In this document: positions 18,194 to 26,534 of the stretch, piece after piece
Numbering within the stretch: position 1 is the first letter of the stretch
Layout: each line of letters starts with the position of its first letter
NCBI GenBank assembly: GCA_963578475.1
Contig: CAUZCL010000004.1
Coordinates: forward strand, 62,001 to 126,000
Source of the DNA: SMYC01 sp963578475
Lineage (GTDB): Bacteria > Acidobacteriota > Vicinamibacteria > Marinacidobacterales > SMYC01
Length of the DNA stretch: 64,000 nt
Direction: 5' to 3'
Made by a program: the position numbers and the translations under genes
The notes under the pieces: model-generated
Databases searched by the model: none
Told to the model about the DNA's origin: nothing
The model's input: the letters and a program-made list of their open reading frames with translations, nothing else

Positions 18194-18361
18194 CTAGACC
18201 TCGAGATAGGTTTTGTCGCCGAACATCTGGGTACGTTTCAACATGCGCCGGGGCTCTTCGAGCGGCCGGCTCGTGTCGACGTTCCGAACCTCGACACCGA
18301 GAACGCCGCCGGCCGGACTGCGATCCATCGTTCGTAGGTTATAATACTCAAAAGTCAGCAT
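18194..18361 (-). CDS. Small ORF of unknown function, possibly a gene tail
   Basis: An open frame of 55 codons begins at ATG 18361 and stops 3 bases before the dead S9 peptidase start, in the same direction. The protein begins MLTFEYYNLRTMDRSPAGG and ends RTQMFGDKTYLEV. There is no convincing ribosome site, and the frame stays open further upstream towards mltB, so it may be the C-terminal remnant of a lost gene rather than a true small protein. I do not recognise the family. Confidence 0.3.
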   Translation of the reverse strand: MLTFEYYNLRTMDRSPAGGVLGVEVRNVDTSRPLEEPRRMLKRTQMFGDKTYLEV

Positions 18362-18406
18362 GACAAGGGCTTGGCCCCTTTTGCGACCCGAGTTTGGAGT
18401 ACGTTC

Positions 18407-19408
18407 GTGTGGACCCTTGAGCTGTTCCTTGTCGCGACGGTTGCAGCGACCGCGCCTATGGTGACGCCTGCACCGCCCCTAGAAGAAGATTCTGTGGACG
18501 TTTTCATCGACGAGATGGCGGGGAAGCACGGGTTCGACCGTGGCGAGCTCGAACGTGTCTTCGGTCAGATTCGCTCGAGTGCGAGGATCGTCGAGCTTAT
18601 GGACCGGCAGGCGAAGCGCAAGCCCTGGCAGGACTATCGGGACCTCTTCGTCAATCCGGAAAAAATAAAGCACGGGTTCCGGTTTTGGCGGAACAACGCG
18701 GACAAGCTCACCGAAGCGCGCGAGAAATACGGCGTCCCTGAAGAAGTCATCATCGCGGTTATCGGTGTCGAGACGCATTACGGAAGAAATACGGGCAGGT
18801 TCAAAGTCCTCGAAGCCCTGACCACCCTTGCCTTCGATTACCCGAAGCGTTCCAAGATGTTTCGCCTCGAGCTCGAGCACTACCTCTTGCTGGCGCGTGA
18901 GGAAACGATGGCGCTCGCTACCCCGCGCGGCTCCTACGCGGGTGCTATGGGGATTGCGCAGTTCATGCCCGGAAGCTATCGGCGCTACGCGGTCGACTTC
19001 GACGGCGACGGCAAGCGGGACCTGTTCGAGAACGCTTCGGACGCGATCGGAAGCGTGGCGAACTATTTGACGGCGCATGGCTGGCAACGCGGCGAGCCGG
19101 TCGCGATCCCCGCCACTGTCGAAAGCTCGGAGGCCTCTTCATTCGAAGCATCTAAGCTCTCGACGCGCGTTCGCCTCGACGAGCTCAGGGACCGAGGCGT
19201 CACCGTGTCGGGCTCTTTTCCAGCCGAGAAGGAAGCGATTCCCCTTGCGCTGCACAACCGCGAAGGCGCGGAATATTGGCTCGGCTTCGACAACTTCTAC
19301 GTGATCACCCGCTACAACAACAGCGTGTATTACGCGATGGCGGTCTACCAGCTCAGCCGCGAGCTCCGAAAAGAACACGACGCCCGGGCCGCCGGCGGTG
19401 ACCGTTAG
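18407..19408 (+). CDS. mltB: Lytic murein transglycosylase B-like
   Basis: This 333-residue protein cleaves peptidoglycan glycan strands to give 1,6-anhydro ends in the periplasm. The catalytic Glu is Glu122 in VIGVETHYGRNTG, and the family stretch AMGIAQFMPGSYRRYAVDFD follows. The start is GTG 18407: GGAG lies 7 bases upstream and the following hydrophobic stretch (WTLELFLVATVAATAP) forms a signal peptide. An in-frame TTG at 18371 would put charged residues before it. There is no lipobox Cys, so it is probably soluble or signal-anchored. Confidence 0.88.
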   Translation: MWTLELFLVATVAATAPMVTPAPPLEEDSVDVFIDEMAGKHGFDRGELERVFGQIRSSARIVELMDRQAKRKPWQDYRDLFVNPEKIKHGFRFWRNNADKLTEAREKYGVPEEVIIAVIGVETHYGRNTGRFKVLEALTTLAFDYPKRSKMFRLELEHYLLLAREETMALATPRGSYAGAMGIAQFMPGSYRRYAVDFDGDGKRDLFENASDAIGSVANYLTAHGWQRGEPVAIPATVESSEASSFEASKLSTRVRLDELRDRGVTVSGSFPAEKEAIPLALHNREGAEYWLGFDNFYVITRYNNSVYYAMAVYQLSRELRKEHDARAAGGDR

Positions 19409-19486
19409 GCCGGCTACGACGGCCTCGACCTGAAGAGATATGGGTAAGTCGAGAGCGACTCCGAAGATTCTCAGGATTACGTGGAG

Positions 19487-19715
19487 TTTTACACAAGAGA
19501 AGTTGCGTTTTGTGTTACCGCGAGCACAAAGTGGCCCATCTTGTATTTCTGTGCGCAGCCCCTCCGCTACCTTACAAACAAGCCACAATTTAGCTATCTT
19601 TCAAAAAAAACGCTGCGCAACAAGTGTGCATAGTGTTACTAGGCCTTGAATAACGCGGTCTCCAAGGCTCGCCCCCACAGTTTTTCCACAAGGTTATCCA
19701 CAGAAATTGTGGGGG
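19487..19715. other. Intergenic DnaA-box cluster, candidate origin or DnaA-binding site
   Basis: The gap after mltB is visibly AT-richer than its surroundings and contains four sites close to the DnaA consensus TTATNCACA. One is perfect, TTATCCACA at 19694-19702. Three have one mismatch: TTTTCCACA at 19682-19690, TTTTACACA at 19487-19495, and CTATGCACA on the minus strand at 19625-19633. The close pair is framed by CCCCCACA (19672-19679) and its complement TGTGGGGG (19708-19715). No dnaA, dnaN or gidA lies nearby, so oriC status is unproven. No gene is seen between 19409 and 19767. Confidence 0.4.
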
Positions 19716-19767
19716 TTCGGACGGCTATCGGGGGGGCTCCTATCATCGCGACGGCATCCAGAGGTGA

Positions 19768-19909
19768 CGGACCCCGCCACGACGCGCTCAATGGAAGCCT
19801 CGTCGCGCGAGCCCAGATAACCAGACTCGACCGTGCAGCCCGGGATGCCTCGCGAGACCGCGGTCGCGTCACAGAATTGAGAGGTCTCTAGAGCACGCGT
19901 GTGAGACAT
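19768..19909 (-). pseudogene. Remnant of a succinylglutamate desuccinylase/aspartoacylase-like protein
   Basis: A minus-strand frame reads SHTRALETSQFCDATAVSRG, then IPGCTVESGYLGSRDEASIE and RVVAG, which resembles the C-terminal part of M14-type deacylases where a conserved Glu follows a TVE motif. The metal-binding N-terminal half is absent and the frame degenerates after about 19768. It abuts apaG head to head. The assignment is by motif memory only. Confidence 0.35.
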
Positions 19910-19955
19910 GATACGATCCCTCCCAATTTCAAGGAAACTCGGAGCCACCTTCGAA

Positions 19956-20345
19956 GTGTTCACATCTGAAGCAACCACCCACGACATCCGCGTGCGCGTC
20001 GTTTCTCGCTACTCCCGCGAGAACTCGCAACCGGAGCAAAACCGCTGGTTCTTTCTCTACACGGTCGAGATCACGAACGAAGGCTCGCGAACCGTCCAGC
20101 TCGTGAGCCGCCACTGGATCATCGAGGACGCGGACAAAGTGGTCAAGGAAGTGCGAGGGCCCGGCGTGGTCGGCGAGCAGCCCACCCTCGCGCCCGGCGA
20201 GTCGTTCGAGTACTCGTCCGTCTGCCCCCTTGCAACGCCCTTCGGATCCATGCGGGGCACCTATCAGATGACCGGACAAGACGGCACCGAGTTCGACGTG
20301 GAGATCGCACCGTTTACTCTCAGTGAGCCCTATACCGTTCATTGA
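19956..20345 (+). CDS. apaG: ApaG family protein
   Basis: This 129-residue beta-sandwich (fibronectin III-like) protein fits ApaG: VRVVSRYSRENSQPEQNR near the N-terminus, YTVEITNEGSRTVQL, RHWIIED, and the glycine-rich GPGVVGEQPTLAPGESFEYSS. I chose GTG 19956, with GGAG 11 bases upstream, because it gives the normal family length; ATG 19908 would add 16 residues. ApaG has been linked to cobalt/magnesium resistance and to Ap4A metabolism in enterobacteria, but its biochemical role is uncertain. Confidence 0.88.
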   Translation: MFTSEATTHDIRVRVVSRYSRENSQPEQNRWFFLYTVEITNEGSRTVQLVSRHWIIEDADKVVKEVRGPGVVGEQPTLAPGESFEYSSVCPLATPFGSMRGTYQMTGQDGTEFDVEIAPFTLSEPYTVH

Positions 20346-20390
20346 CGTGGCTAGAGCTCGTCCCCCACTCCCCCGCCTGTTCGAGGACTC

Positions 20391-21221
20391 GTGCGCAAAA
20401 GAACCAAAACGAAGTTGACAGCGAAAAGCGCGGACAAGCACCTCTTGTACCAGCAAAGCGTGCAAGCTCCAGAGGACGACGCGCAGTTCTTCGCGCGTTT
20501 TTACAAGAAGTACACCGGAGAGCCGCTGCGGGTCTTCCGTGAAGATTTCTGCGGCACCGCGATCCTGTCCTGCGAGCTCGTCAAGCTCAACAAGAAAAAC
20601 CACGCCATCTGTGTCGACCTCGACGGGCCGACGCTCGACTGGGCCCGCCAGCACAACGTCAGCAAGCTCGACAAAGATCAGCAGAAACGTGTGAGCTTGA
20701 TGCAAGCCAACGTGCTGGACGTGCGCGAGCCCAAGGCGGATTTGCTCGCGGGTTTGAACTTCAGCTTCTCTGTCTTCAAGACGCGTCAAGAGATGGGCGC
20801 CTACATCAACAACGCGTTTCGGGCCATCAAACCCGGCGGGGTCTTCATCCTCGACAACTGGGGCGGCGGCCAGGCGCAGTTCGTGATGAAAGAGAGAAAG
20901 CGCCAAAAAGGCTTCACTTATGTCTGGGACCAAGCGGATTTCGACCCGGTGACGAACCACATTCTCTGCAAAATCCACTTCGAGTTCCGGAACAGCTCGC
21001 GCATGAAGAACGCGTTCGTCTACGATTGGCGCTTATGGACCCTCATGGAGCTCCGGGAGATGATGGAAGAAGCGGGCTTTACGGACATCCACGTATTGTG
21101 GGAAGGCACCGACCGCGAGACGGGCGAAGGCAACAGCGTCTTTCGGCGGGTAGTGCGCGGCGGAGACGAGGAAGCTTGGATTGCCTATCTCGTGGGACGG
21201 AGGCCTATCGAGGTAGAATAG
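20391..21221 (+). CDS. Class I SAM-dependent methyltransferase
   Basis: This 276-residue protein has a Rossmann-type methyltransferase core: a motif I region around FREDFCGTAILSCELVK, the acidic end of strand 2 in AICVDLDGPTLDWARQHN, and the post-core GGVFILDNWGG. The start is GTG 20391 (about 45 bases after apaG), followed by a basic N-terminus. The substrate cannot be told from the sequence. It lies 4 bases upstream of the Uma2 gene, so the two are probably co-transcribed. Confidence 0.8.
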   Translation: MRKRTKTKLTAKSADKHLLYQQSVQAPEDDAQFFARFYKKYTGEPLRVFREDFCGTAILSCELVKLNKKNHAICVDLDGPTLDWARQHNVSKLDKDQQKRVSLMQANVLDVREPKADLLAGLNFSFSVFKTRQEMGAYINNAFRAIKPGGVFILDNWGGGQAQFVMKERKRQKGFTYVWDQADFDPVTNHILCKIHFEFRNSSRMKNAFVYDWRLWTLMELREMMEEAGFTDIHVLWEGTDRETGEGNSVFRRVVRGGDEEAWIAYLVGRRPIEVE

Positions 21222-21225
21222 AGCC

Positions 21226-21786
21226 ATGGTCGAAGTAGTCGAAGGCCACCGCTCGTTCACAGTAGAGCAGTACCACCGCATGGGTGAGGCAGGTGTGTTC
21301 GGGCCCGAGGAGCGCGTGGAACGGATTCGGGGGGTGATCCGCGAAACGAGCCCTAAAGGCAGACGACACAGTATCGCCGTTGGTTTGGCGACCCAGATCT
21401 TTGATCGCCGCCTAGAGGGGCGCGCCAGCGTCCAAGTCCAGGATGCTCTGACTATCGAAGAGATTCGGTCCGAGCCGGAGCCGGATGTAGTTGTCAATTC
21501 GAGCCCCAATCCCCGGGATGTGCGCACGGAGAAATCAAAGCCGCTTCTCGTCATCGAAGTCTCCGATAGCTCGCTTCGTTTCGACCGCGATCAGAAGGCG
21601 CGGATCTACACCAAGGCCGGTATCGCAGACTACTGGATTGTGAATCTCATCGACGATGTGTTGGAGGTATGTCGCGATCCGGTGGATGGCTCATACGAAA
21701 CACGCTTAGTGTTGCAGGCAACGGACATCGTCTCGCCGCTGTCGTTTCCCAACCTGGAGATCGCCGTAAGCTACCTCCTTCCCTAA
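21226..21786 (+). CDS. Uma2-family putative endonuclease
   Basis: This 186-residue protein matches the DUF820/Uma2 family with a PD-(D/E)xK nuclease fold. Visible elements are the acidic residues in SEPEPDVVV, the strand LLVIEVSDSS followed by a helix with DQKARIYTKAGI, and ADYWIVNL. These proteins are common in cyanobacteria and some environmental phyla, often in multiple copies, and their cellular role is unknown. It starts at ATG 21226 and ends 20 bases before the RluA-like gene. Confidence 0.8.
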   Translation: MVEVVEGHRSFTVEQYHRMGEAGVFGPEERVERIRGVIRETSPKGRRHSIAVGLATQIFDRRLEGRASVQVQDALTIEEIRSEPEPDVVVNSSPNPRDVRTEKSKPLLVIEVSDSSLRFDRDQKARIYTKAGIADYWIVNLIDDVLEVCRDPVDGSYETRLVLQATDIVSPLSFPNLEIAVSYLLP

Positions 21787-21805
21787 AAGCCCGCACGATC
21801 TCGGC

Positions 21806-22702
21806 ATGCTGAACGGTGGCTACTCCTATTCAGAGCGGGTCGGAACTCGGGCCGCTGGGCAGACGGTTCTCGGCTACCTTTCGGAAAGATACTCGCATTC
21901 CGCCGAGAGCACCTGGGCAGGACATATTGAGGACGGGCGGGTTCTTTTGGGCGGCGAAACAGTCGCGTCCACTCGGCGGCTCGAGCTCGGTGAGCTTCTG
22001 ACTTGGAATCGACCGCCCTGGATGGAGCCCGAAGCGCCTTCGAGCTTTGCCGTGCTCTATCGCGACCCTGACTTGCTCGCGGTGGCGAAGCCGCGCGGGA
22101 TGGCCGCGATGCCGGGCGGCGGCTTCTTGGAGCGGACCCTTCTTCGCCGGGTGCAGGCGTTGGACACGCTCGCCTCACCGCTGCATCGGCTCGGACGCGG
22201 GACCTCGGGCATCACGCTTTTCACCCGACACAAACGTGCGAGACGCGTGCTGGTCGATGCGTGGCAGCGGGGCGCGGTCGAGCGCGACTATGTAGGGCTC
22301 GTGACCGGTCACTTTCCCGCGGGCACCGCCCGCATCGATGCCCCACTCGGCCCTGTTCCGCACCAGCGCCTCGGAAGCGTGATCGGAGTGCACAAAAACG
22401 GCAAACCATCCGTAAGCCACGTCACGCTCGTCGAGCGACGCCAGTCGACATCGCTCGTTGCCATCCGCATCGAGACGGGGCGAGCGCATCAGATCCGCAT
22501 TCATCTCGCGGCAGCGGGCTTTCCACTCGAAGGCGACCCGCTCTACCCGCCCGGCGGGATCCCTCCGGAAGATACACGTGCTTTGCCCGGAGAGACCGGT
22601 TATTTCCTGCACGCAAAGCGATTGCGCTTTCCGCATCCAGCCGATGGGCAGAGCGTGAGCGTCGATTGTATGCCTCCTCCTGCCCTGAGACGCTCAATAT
22701 GA
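21806..22702 (+). CDS. RluA-family pseudouridine synthase-like protein
   Basis: This 298-residue protein follows the RluA fold: an S4-like N-terminal part (GQTVLGYLSERY..GRVLLGG), then VLYRDPDLLAVAKPRGM, PLHRLGRGTSGITLFTRHK, RDYVGLVTG, and the RNA-binding ETGRAHQIRIHLAAAGFPL. The usual catalytic Asp of the HRLDxxTSG motif is replaced by Gly130 (HRLGRGTSG). Pseudouridine synthases depend on this Asp, so either this branch uses another residue or the protein only binds RNA. It overlaps the next gene by 4 bases. Confidence 0.82.
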   Translation: MLNGGYSYSERVGTRAAGQTVLGYLSERYSHSAESTWAGHIEDGRVLLGGETVASTRRLELGELLTWNRPPWMEPEAPSSFAVLYRDPDLLAVAKPRGMAAMPGGGFLERTLLRRVQALDTLASPLHRLGRGTSGITLFTRHKRARRVLVDAWQRGAVERDYVGLVTGHFPAGTARIDAPLGPVPHQRLGSVIGVHKNGKPSVSHVTLVERRQSTSLVAIRIETGRAHQIRIHLAAAGFPLEGDPLYPPGGIPPEDTRALPGETGYFLHAKRLRFPHPADGQSVSVDCMPPPALRRSI

Positions 22703-23217
22703 CCGCATGGCTCGTTTTGCTCGCGGCTCTGACGGCGCCCGCCCAGGAGCTTCCAGAAGTTCGACAGCTCGTCACGTTCAAGTTCCTGCCTGGCAGGAGT
22801 CAGGAAGCGGTAACGATCTTCAAGGAGGAAGCGCTCCCCGTCTATCGCGCTCATGCGCCGATGCTGCGCTTCCGGGGCTATCGCGAAACGGAAAGTCCCG
22901 AACCCCTCGAGCTGATCGTCGTCTCGACCTATCGGGGAATGGCAGGGATGGATGCGTTCCACGACGCGGTGCAGAAGAGCGGTGCGTCGCTCGGCGGGCT
23001 CTATGGCCGCATCATTCCTTGGGAGAAACAGGCTGGCATCATCATGGGCAGCGAGAGCGGCCGCTTCTTGGTCTCGAACGGTTGGCACTACTTCAGGATC
23101 ATCGGCGTCACGTCACTCGGGGATTGGCACCGCTACGGCACCGAGGGCCGCGCGCAACCCTGGTCGCGCCAAGTCTCTCTGATCGTCGCCCCTCTTCCCG
23201 AGCTCTCCGTCCGCTAA
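22699..23217 (+). CDS. Secreted hypothetical protein, NIPSNAP/ABM-like fold
   Basis: This 172-residue protein begins with a signal peptide (MTAWLVLLAALTAPAQ). The mature part starts VRQLVTFKFLPGRSQEAVTI and has the strand-helix pattern of dimeric alpha-beta barrels such as NIPSNAP, repeated weakly in the second half. The ATG overlaps the upstream stop as ATGA. No catalytic residues are recognisable and the function is unknown. Confidence 0.6.
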   Translation: MTAWLVLLAALTAPAQELPEVRQLVTFKFLPGRSQEAVTIFKEEALPVYRAHAPMLRFRGYRETESPEPLELIVVSTYRGMAGMDAFHDAVQKSGASLGGLYGRIIPWEKQAGIIMGSESGRFLVSNGWHYFRIIGVTSLGDWHRYGTEGRAQPWSRQVSLIVAPLPELSVR

Positions 23218-23240
23218 CAGCCAGACCGACTGAGAAATAG

Positions 23241-23978
23241 ATGCGTCCAACGCGAACAGCAGCCGCGCTCATCATCGGGGACGAGATCCTCAGCGGAAAG
23301 ATCCGCGAGGCGAACGTCTTCGAGCTCGCGCGCGTCTTGCGCGAACGGGGCGTCGCGCTCGCGCGCGTCGTCGTCATTCCCGACACCATCCCCGGCATCG
23401 TCCACGAAGTACAGCAACTCTCGAAAGCCTATGACCACTTGTTCACCAGCGGCGGTGTCGGACCGACTCATGACGACGTGACTGTCGCTGCGATCGCAGA
23501 GGCCTTCAACGTTTCCGTCGTGCGGGACCCCGATCTGGAGCGCACGCTCCGTGACCATTATGGCGAGGACGTCACCGAGAACCATCTGCTTCTCGCCAAC
23601 GTTCCAGAAGGAGTCAAGAAGCTCTGGATCGCGCGCACGCCTTGGCCTTTGACGGTTCTCGACAACGTCTGGATCATGCCGGGCATCCCAGAGGTCTTTC
23701 GCATGAAGCTCGAGATCGTCCGCGAGCACCTCGAAGCCGGTGCGCCCTTCGTCACGCGCTCGGTGTTCACCAAGCTCGACGAAGCCGCATTGAAACCTTT
23801 TCTCGACGAGACCGTGTCGCAGCATCCGGAAGTCGCGATCGGCTCCTACCCGCGATGGCAAGACCCCAAATACGAGACCAAAGTCACTTTCGACGGCACG
23901 GATAAAAACGCCGTCGAGCGCGCTTTTACGGACTTCCAACAAAAACTCCCCGATGGCGAGCCTCTGTGGACGGAGTAA
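23241..23978 (+). CDS. Molybdopterin-binding (MoCF/CinA N-terminal-like) protein
   Basis: This 245-residue protein carries the MoCF domain typical of CinA and of eukaryotic FAD synthase N-termini: LIIGDEILSGKIREANVFEL, FTSGGVGPTHDDVTVAAIAE, and the later NVWIMPGIPEVFRMK. The C-terminal nicotinamide-deamidase domain of full CinA is absent. Stand-alone relatives are often annotated as molybdopterin-binding or nicotinamide-nucleotide hydrolase. It stands 23 bases after the previous gene. Confidence 0.82.
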   Translation: MRPTRTAAALIIGDEILSGKIREANVFELARVLRERGVALARVVVIPDTIPGIVHEVQQLSKAYDHLFTSGGVGPTHDDVTVAAIAEAFNVSVVRDPDLERTLRDHYGEDVTENHLLLANVPEGVKKLWIARTPWPLTVLDNVWIMPGIPEVFRMKLEIVREHLEAGAPFVTRSVFTKLDEAALKPFLDETVSQHPEVAIGSYPRWQDPKYETKVTFDGTDKNAVERAFTDFQQKLPDGEPLWTE

Positions 23979-24055
23979 AGGCTCCGCGCCCATCGCTCGC
24001 GGCCAGAACCCATCTTGACTATCGGGAAGGGCGCCGTTAACGTGAGAGAATCATG

Positions 24056-24418
24056 ACAGCGGCGCTCGCCTTCGAGCGGACCGGAGATCGCGACACCGTT
24101 GAGATTCCAAATCGAGCCAGTCTGTCGGTCGCGCAGCTTGAACGGAAAGCCCTCGCCCTTGGCGATGTCGAACGCGATAACCTCTCAAGCTTCCTCGGTG
24201 GCACCCACTCTTCGATCGAACGGAATGGCCAAGGCCGAGGCAGTGTGAAAAGCGACGAGCACGGCTACGCCGTTCACGTCGTCATTGATCGCGAGCCGAG
24301 GCCCTAGCTCCCGCATACGTGTCATCGAATAGGCGCGTGCGACCCCTTCGTGTCGGATACAGAGAACGTTCTCCTTCATCGGCAGTCTCGGGTCGATCGT
24401 CGTCTGGAGGAACAAAAG
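24056..24418 (-). pseudogene. DUF3179-type protein remnant
   Basis: A minus-strand frame starting near 24415 reads LPMKENVLCIRHEGVARAYS and then LAINDDVNGVAVLVAFHTAS, matching the DUF3179 pattern in which an ARAYP motif is followed by a VVND..GG..V segment. A TGA at about 24185 ends it, and a second frame continues with VIAFDIAKGEGFPFKLRDRQ and TGSIWNLNGVAISGPLEGER, also DUF3179-like. Both ends are missing. The left boundary runs into the 5' side of the outer-membrane pseudogene, so the two fragments are fused head to head. Confidence 0.5.
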
Positions 24419-24421
24419 CTT

Positions 24422-25108
24422 ACGTCATCGATGGAGAACGCATCCCTTACTTCTTCGACGGACGCAACCGAACGCGCGCTCTTTTCTTCGAATATGTACG
24501 GGGCATTACGGATCGATGGGACGTCAAAGCCCAGCTCCCCTTTTTCAATATCGCCTTCGACGACATCGCGGACGAGCGCACCAGCAATGGCCTGGGCAAA
24601 CTCAGGATCGAGTCGCGCTACAACCTCGTTCGCGTTCCGCTCGTTCTCACCGTGGGTGGAGCGATCAAGCTTCCTACGGGCGAGTTCGTCAACGATGCGG
24701 AGATCGTGCCGGTCGGCGAGGGACAATACGACTTCGATGTCTTCGTGGAAGTGGGCCGCTCGTTGTGGCCGGTGCGCGGCTATGTGACGGGTAAGATTGG
24801 TTACCGTTTCCGTACCAAGAATCAGGAAATCGACATCGATTTCGGAGACGAGCTCATTTGGCGCGTGGAAGGCGGCTATCAATTTGGACCGCGCATCTAC
24901 AGCAAAACCGTTCTTCGCGGGCTCCACGGCTTCGGGTCCACGAGCTTCGGTCTCTCCATCGACAGCCTCAGGCGCCGGGTCATCTACCTGGAGCCTGGCG
25001 CGCGCTTCACCCTCGCTGCTAGCCGAACGATCGAAGTCACCGTGCCGACCTCTCGATCGCGGGGCGCAACTGGCCGGCAGGGCCCGTTTTCAACATCAAT
25101 TTCACTCA
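24422..25108 (+). pseudogene. Outer-membrane beta-barrel protein, 5'-truncated and frameshifted
   Basis: The frame reads as alternating beta strands (RALFFEYVRGITDRWDVKAQ, LPFFNIAFDD, GKLRIESRYNLVRVPLV, GAIKLPTGEF, YVTGKIGYRFR), like outer-membrane transporters of the phenol-degradation MetA type. There is no signal peptide; the 5' end is cut at about 24420 where the DUF3179 remnant begins. Near 25045 the frame shifts: the other frame continues LSIAGRNWPAGPVFNINFTQ and ends in TF with a TGA at 25106-25108. A terminal Phe is typical for proteins inserted by the Bam complex, so this is the true old end. Confidence 0.65.
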
Positions 25109-25180
25109 GACCTTCTGAGCCTTCCTACCTCGTATCCGAAACCGAGTTGCGATATAATCGTTTTCCGAAAGGGGACGATT

Positions 25181-26533
25181 ATGGCTTTCCGCATCAGTGC
25201 CCTTCTCTCTTTTTTCCTAACGACAACAGCGCTGGTTTCAGCGCAATCGACGGAGCGCTACACGTTCGCGCTCACGGGTGATTCCATCATCACGCGCGCG
25301 CTTTCGGTCTACGAAGAGCCCGAGTTTCTGGAGATGATCGAGCTCATCCGGAGCGCTGACGTCGCGTTCACGAATGTCGAGATGCTCTTCCACGACTACG
25401 AGTTCTACCCGATGTCGGCGGGCGGCGGGACCTATATGCGCGCGCAGCCAGAGCTGGCCAAAGAGCTCGCCTGGGCGGGCTTCGATCTCGGCTCGCTCGC
25501 CAATAACCATTCGGGCGACTATGGACCTGAAGCCCTCCTTCTCACTGAGAAATACGTGCGCGAGGCCGGTATCACGGCCGCCGGTGCGGGCAGAAGCCTC
25601 GCGGAGGCGCGGGAGGCCAAGTTTCGAGAGACGACGAAGGCACGAATCGCTCTCATCTCGGTCGCCTCGACCTTCCCCCAACACGCGATGGCGAGCGCGT
25701 CCCGCGACGACATCCCGGCGCGGCCGGGGATGAACCCCTTGCGCCACGAGACGACCTATCACGTGAGCTGGGCACGACTCGAAGCCATCCGGGACACGAT
25801 GGAGGAGCTCTTGATGGACCCTCCGGATGACGGCGAAGAGCTGCGCTTTCTCCGCAATCGTTTCGTCCTATCCGAAACGCCCGGTGTAAGGACCGAGCCG
25901 AACGCCGACGACATGGAAGCCATCGGCATGGTGGTGCGCAACGCGTCACGCCAAGCGGACTACACGATCGTGACCATTCACGCTCATGAAGGCGACGGAA
26001 GCCGCTTCGTGCCCGCGCAGTTTTTGACGAAATTCGCGCGCGCGATGATCGACGAAGGCGCCGACGTCTTCGTCGGACACGGACCCCACGTGCTACGCGG
26101 CATCGAGATCTATAACGGTAAACCGATTCTCTACAGCCTCGGCGATTTTCTCTTTCAAAACGAGACGCTCCAAAGGCTCCCCTACGAGAACTACGCGCGC
26201 TACGGTCTCGGCGAGGACAAGGGGCTTGCGGATTTCAACGACGCCCGCTACAAAAACGATACCATCGGCTTTCCCGCTACACCGGAGATTTGGGAGTCCG
26301 TCATCGCCATGCCGGTCTTCGAAGGCAAGAGGCTCGTGGAGCTTCGCCTTCACCCGATTTCCCTCGGATATGGTAAGTCGCGCACAGTGCGCGGGCGGCC
26401 GATGCTCGCCGACGACGCGCTCGGCAGCAAGATCTTGTTGGATTTGAAACGGGTCTCGGAGCCCTTCGGAACGGAAATCGACAACGTCGACGGCATCGGC
26501 ATCGTGCGGCTCGACACGCGCACGAGCAATTAA
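25181..26533 (+). CDS. CapA-family (PGA_cap) protein, secreted
   Basis: This 450-residue protein starts at ATG 25181 with GGGGA just upstream and a signal peptide (MAFRISALLSFFLTTTALVSA). The metallophosphatase-like CapA fold shows FALTGDSI, ADVAFTNVEM, SLANNHSGDYG, TIVTIHAHEGD, VGHGPHVLRGIEIY and PILYSLGDFLF. Family members are tied to poly-gamma-glutamate capsule synthesis in Bacillus, but many environmental homologues have no capsule genes nearby, as here. It is intact and lies 1 base ahead of a dead dipeptidase gene. Confidence 0.85.
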   Translation: MAFRISALLSFFLTTTALVSAQSTERYTFALTGDSIITRALSVYEEPEFLEMIELIRSADVAFTNVEMLFHDYEFYPMSAGGGTYMRAQPELAKELAWAGFDLGSLANNHSGDYGPEALLLTEKYVREAGITAAGAGRSLAEAREAKFRETTKARIALISVASTFPQHAMASASRDDIPARPGMNPLRHETTYHVSWARLEAIRDTMEELLMDPPDDGEELRFLRNRFVLSETPGVRTEPNADDMEAIGMVVRNASRQADYTIVTIHAHEGDGSRFVPAQFLTKFARAMIDEGADVFVGHGPHVLRGIEIYNGKPILYSLGDFLFQNETLQRLPYENYARYGLGEDKGLADFNDARYKNDTIGFPATPEIWESVIAMPVFEGKRLVELRLHPISLGYGKSRTVRGRPMLADDALGSKILLDLKRVSEPFGTEIDNVDGIGIVRLDTRTSN

Positions 26534-26534
26534 C

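Noticed and set aside
19929..20978. 349-codon minus-strand open frame
   Set aside because: Antisense to apaG and the methyltransferase; no recognisable motif.
24797..25180. N-terminal extension of the CapA-like protein
   Set aside because: The extension is the shadow of the outer-membrane pseudogene; ATG 25181 has a ribosome site and a signal peptide.
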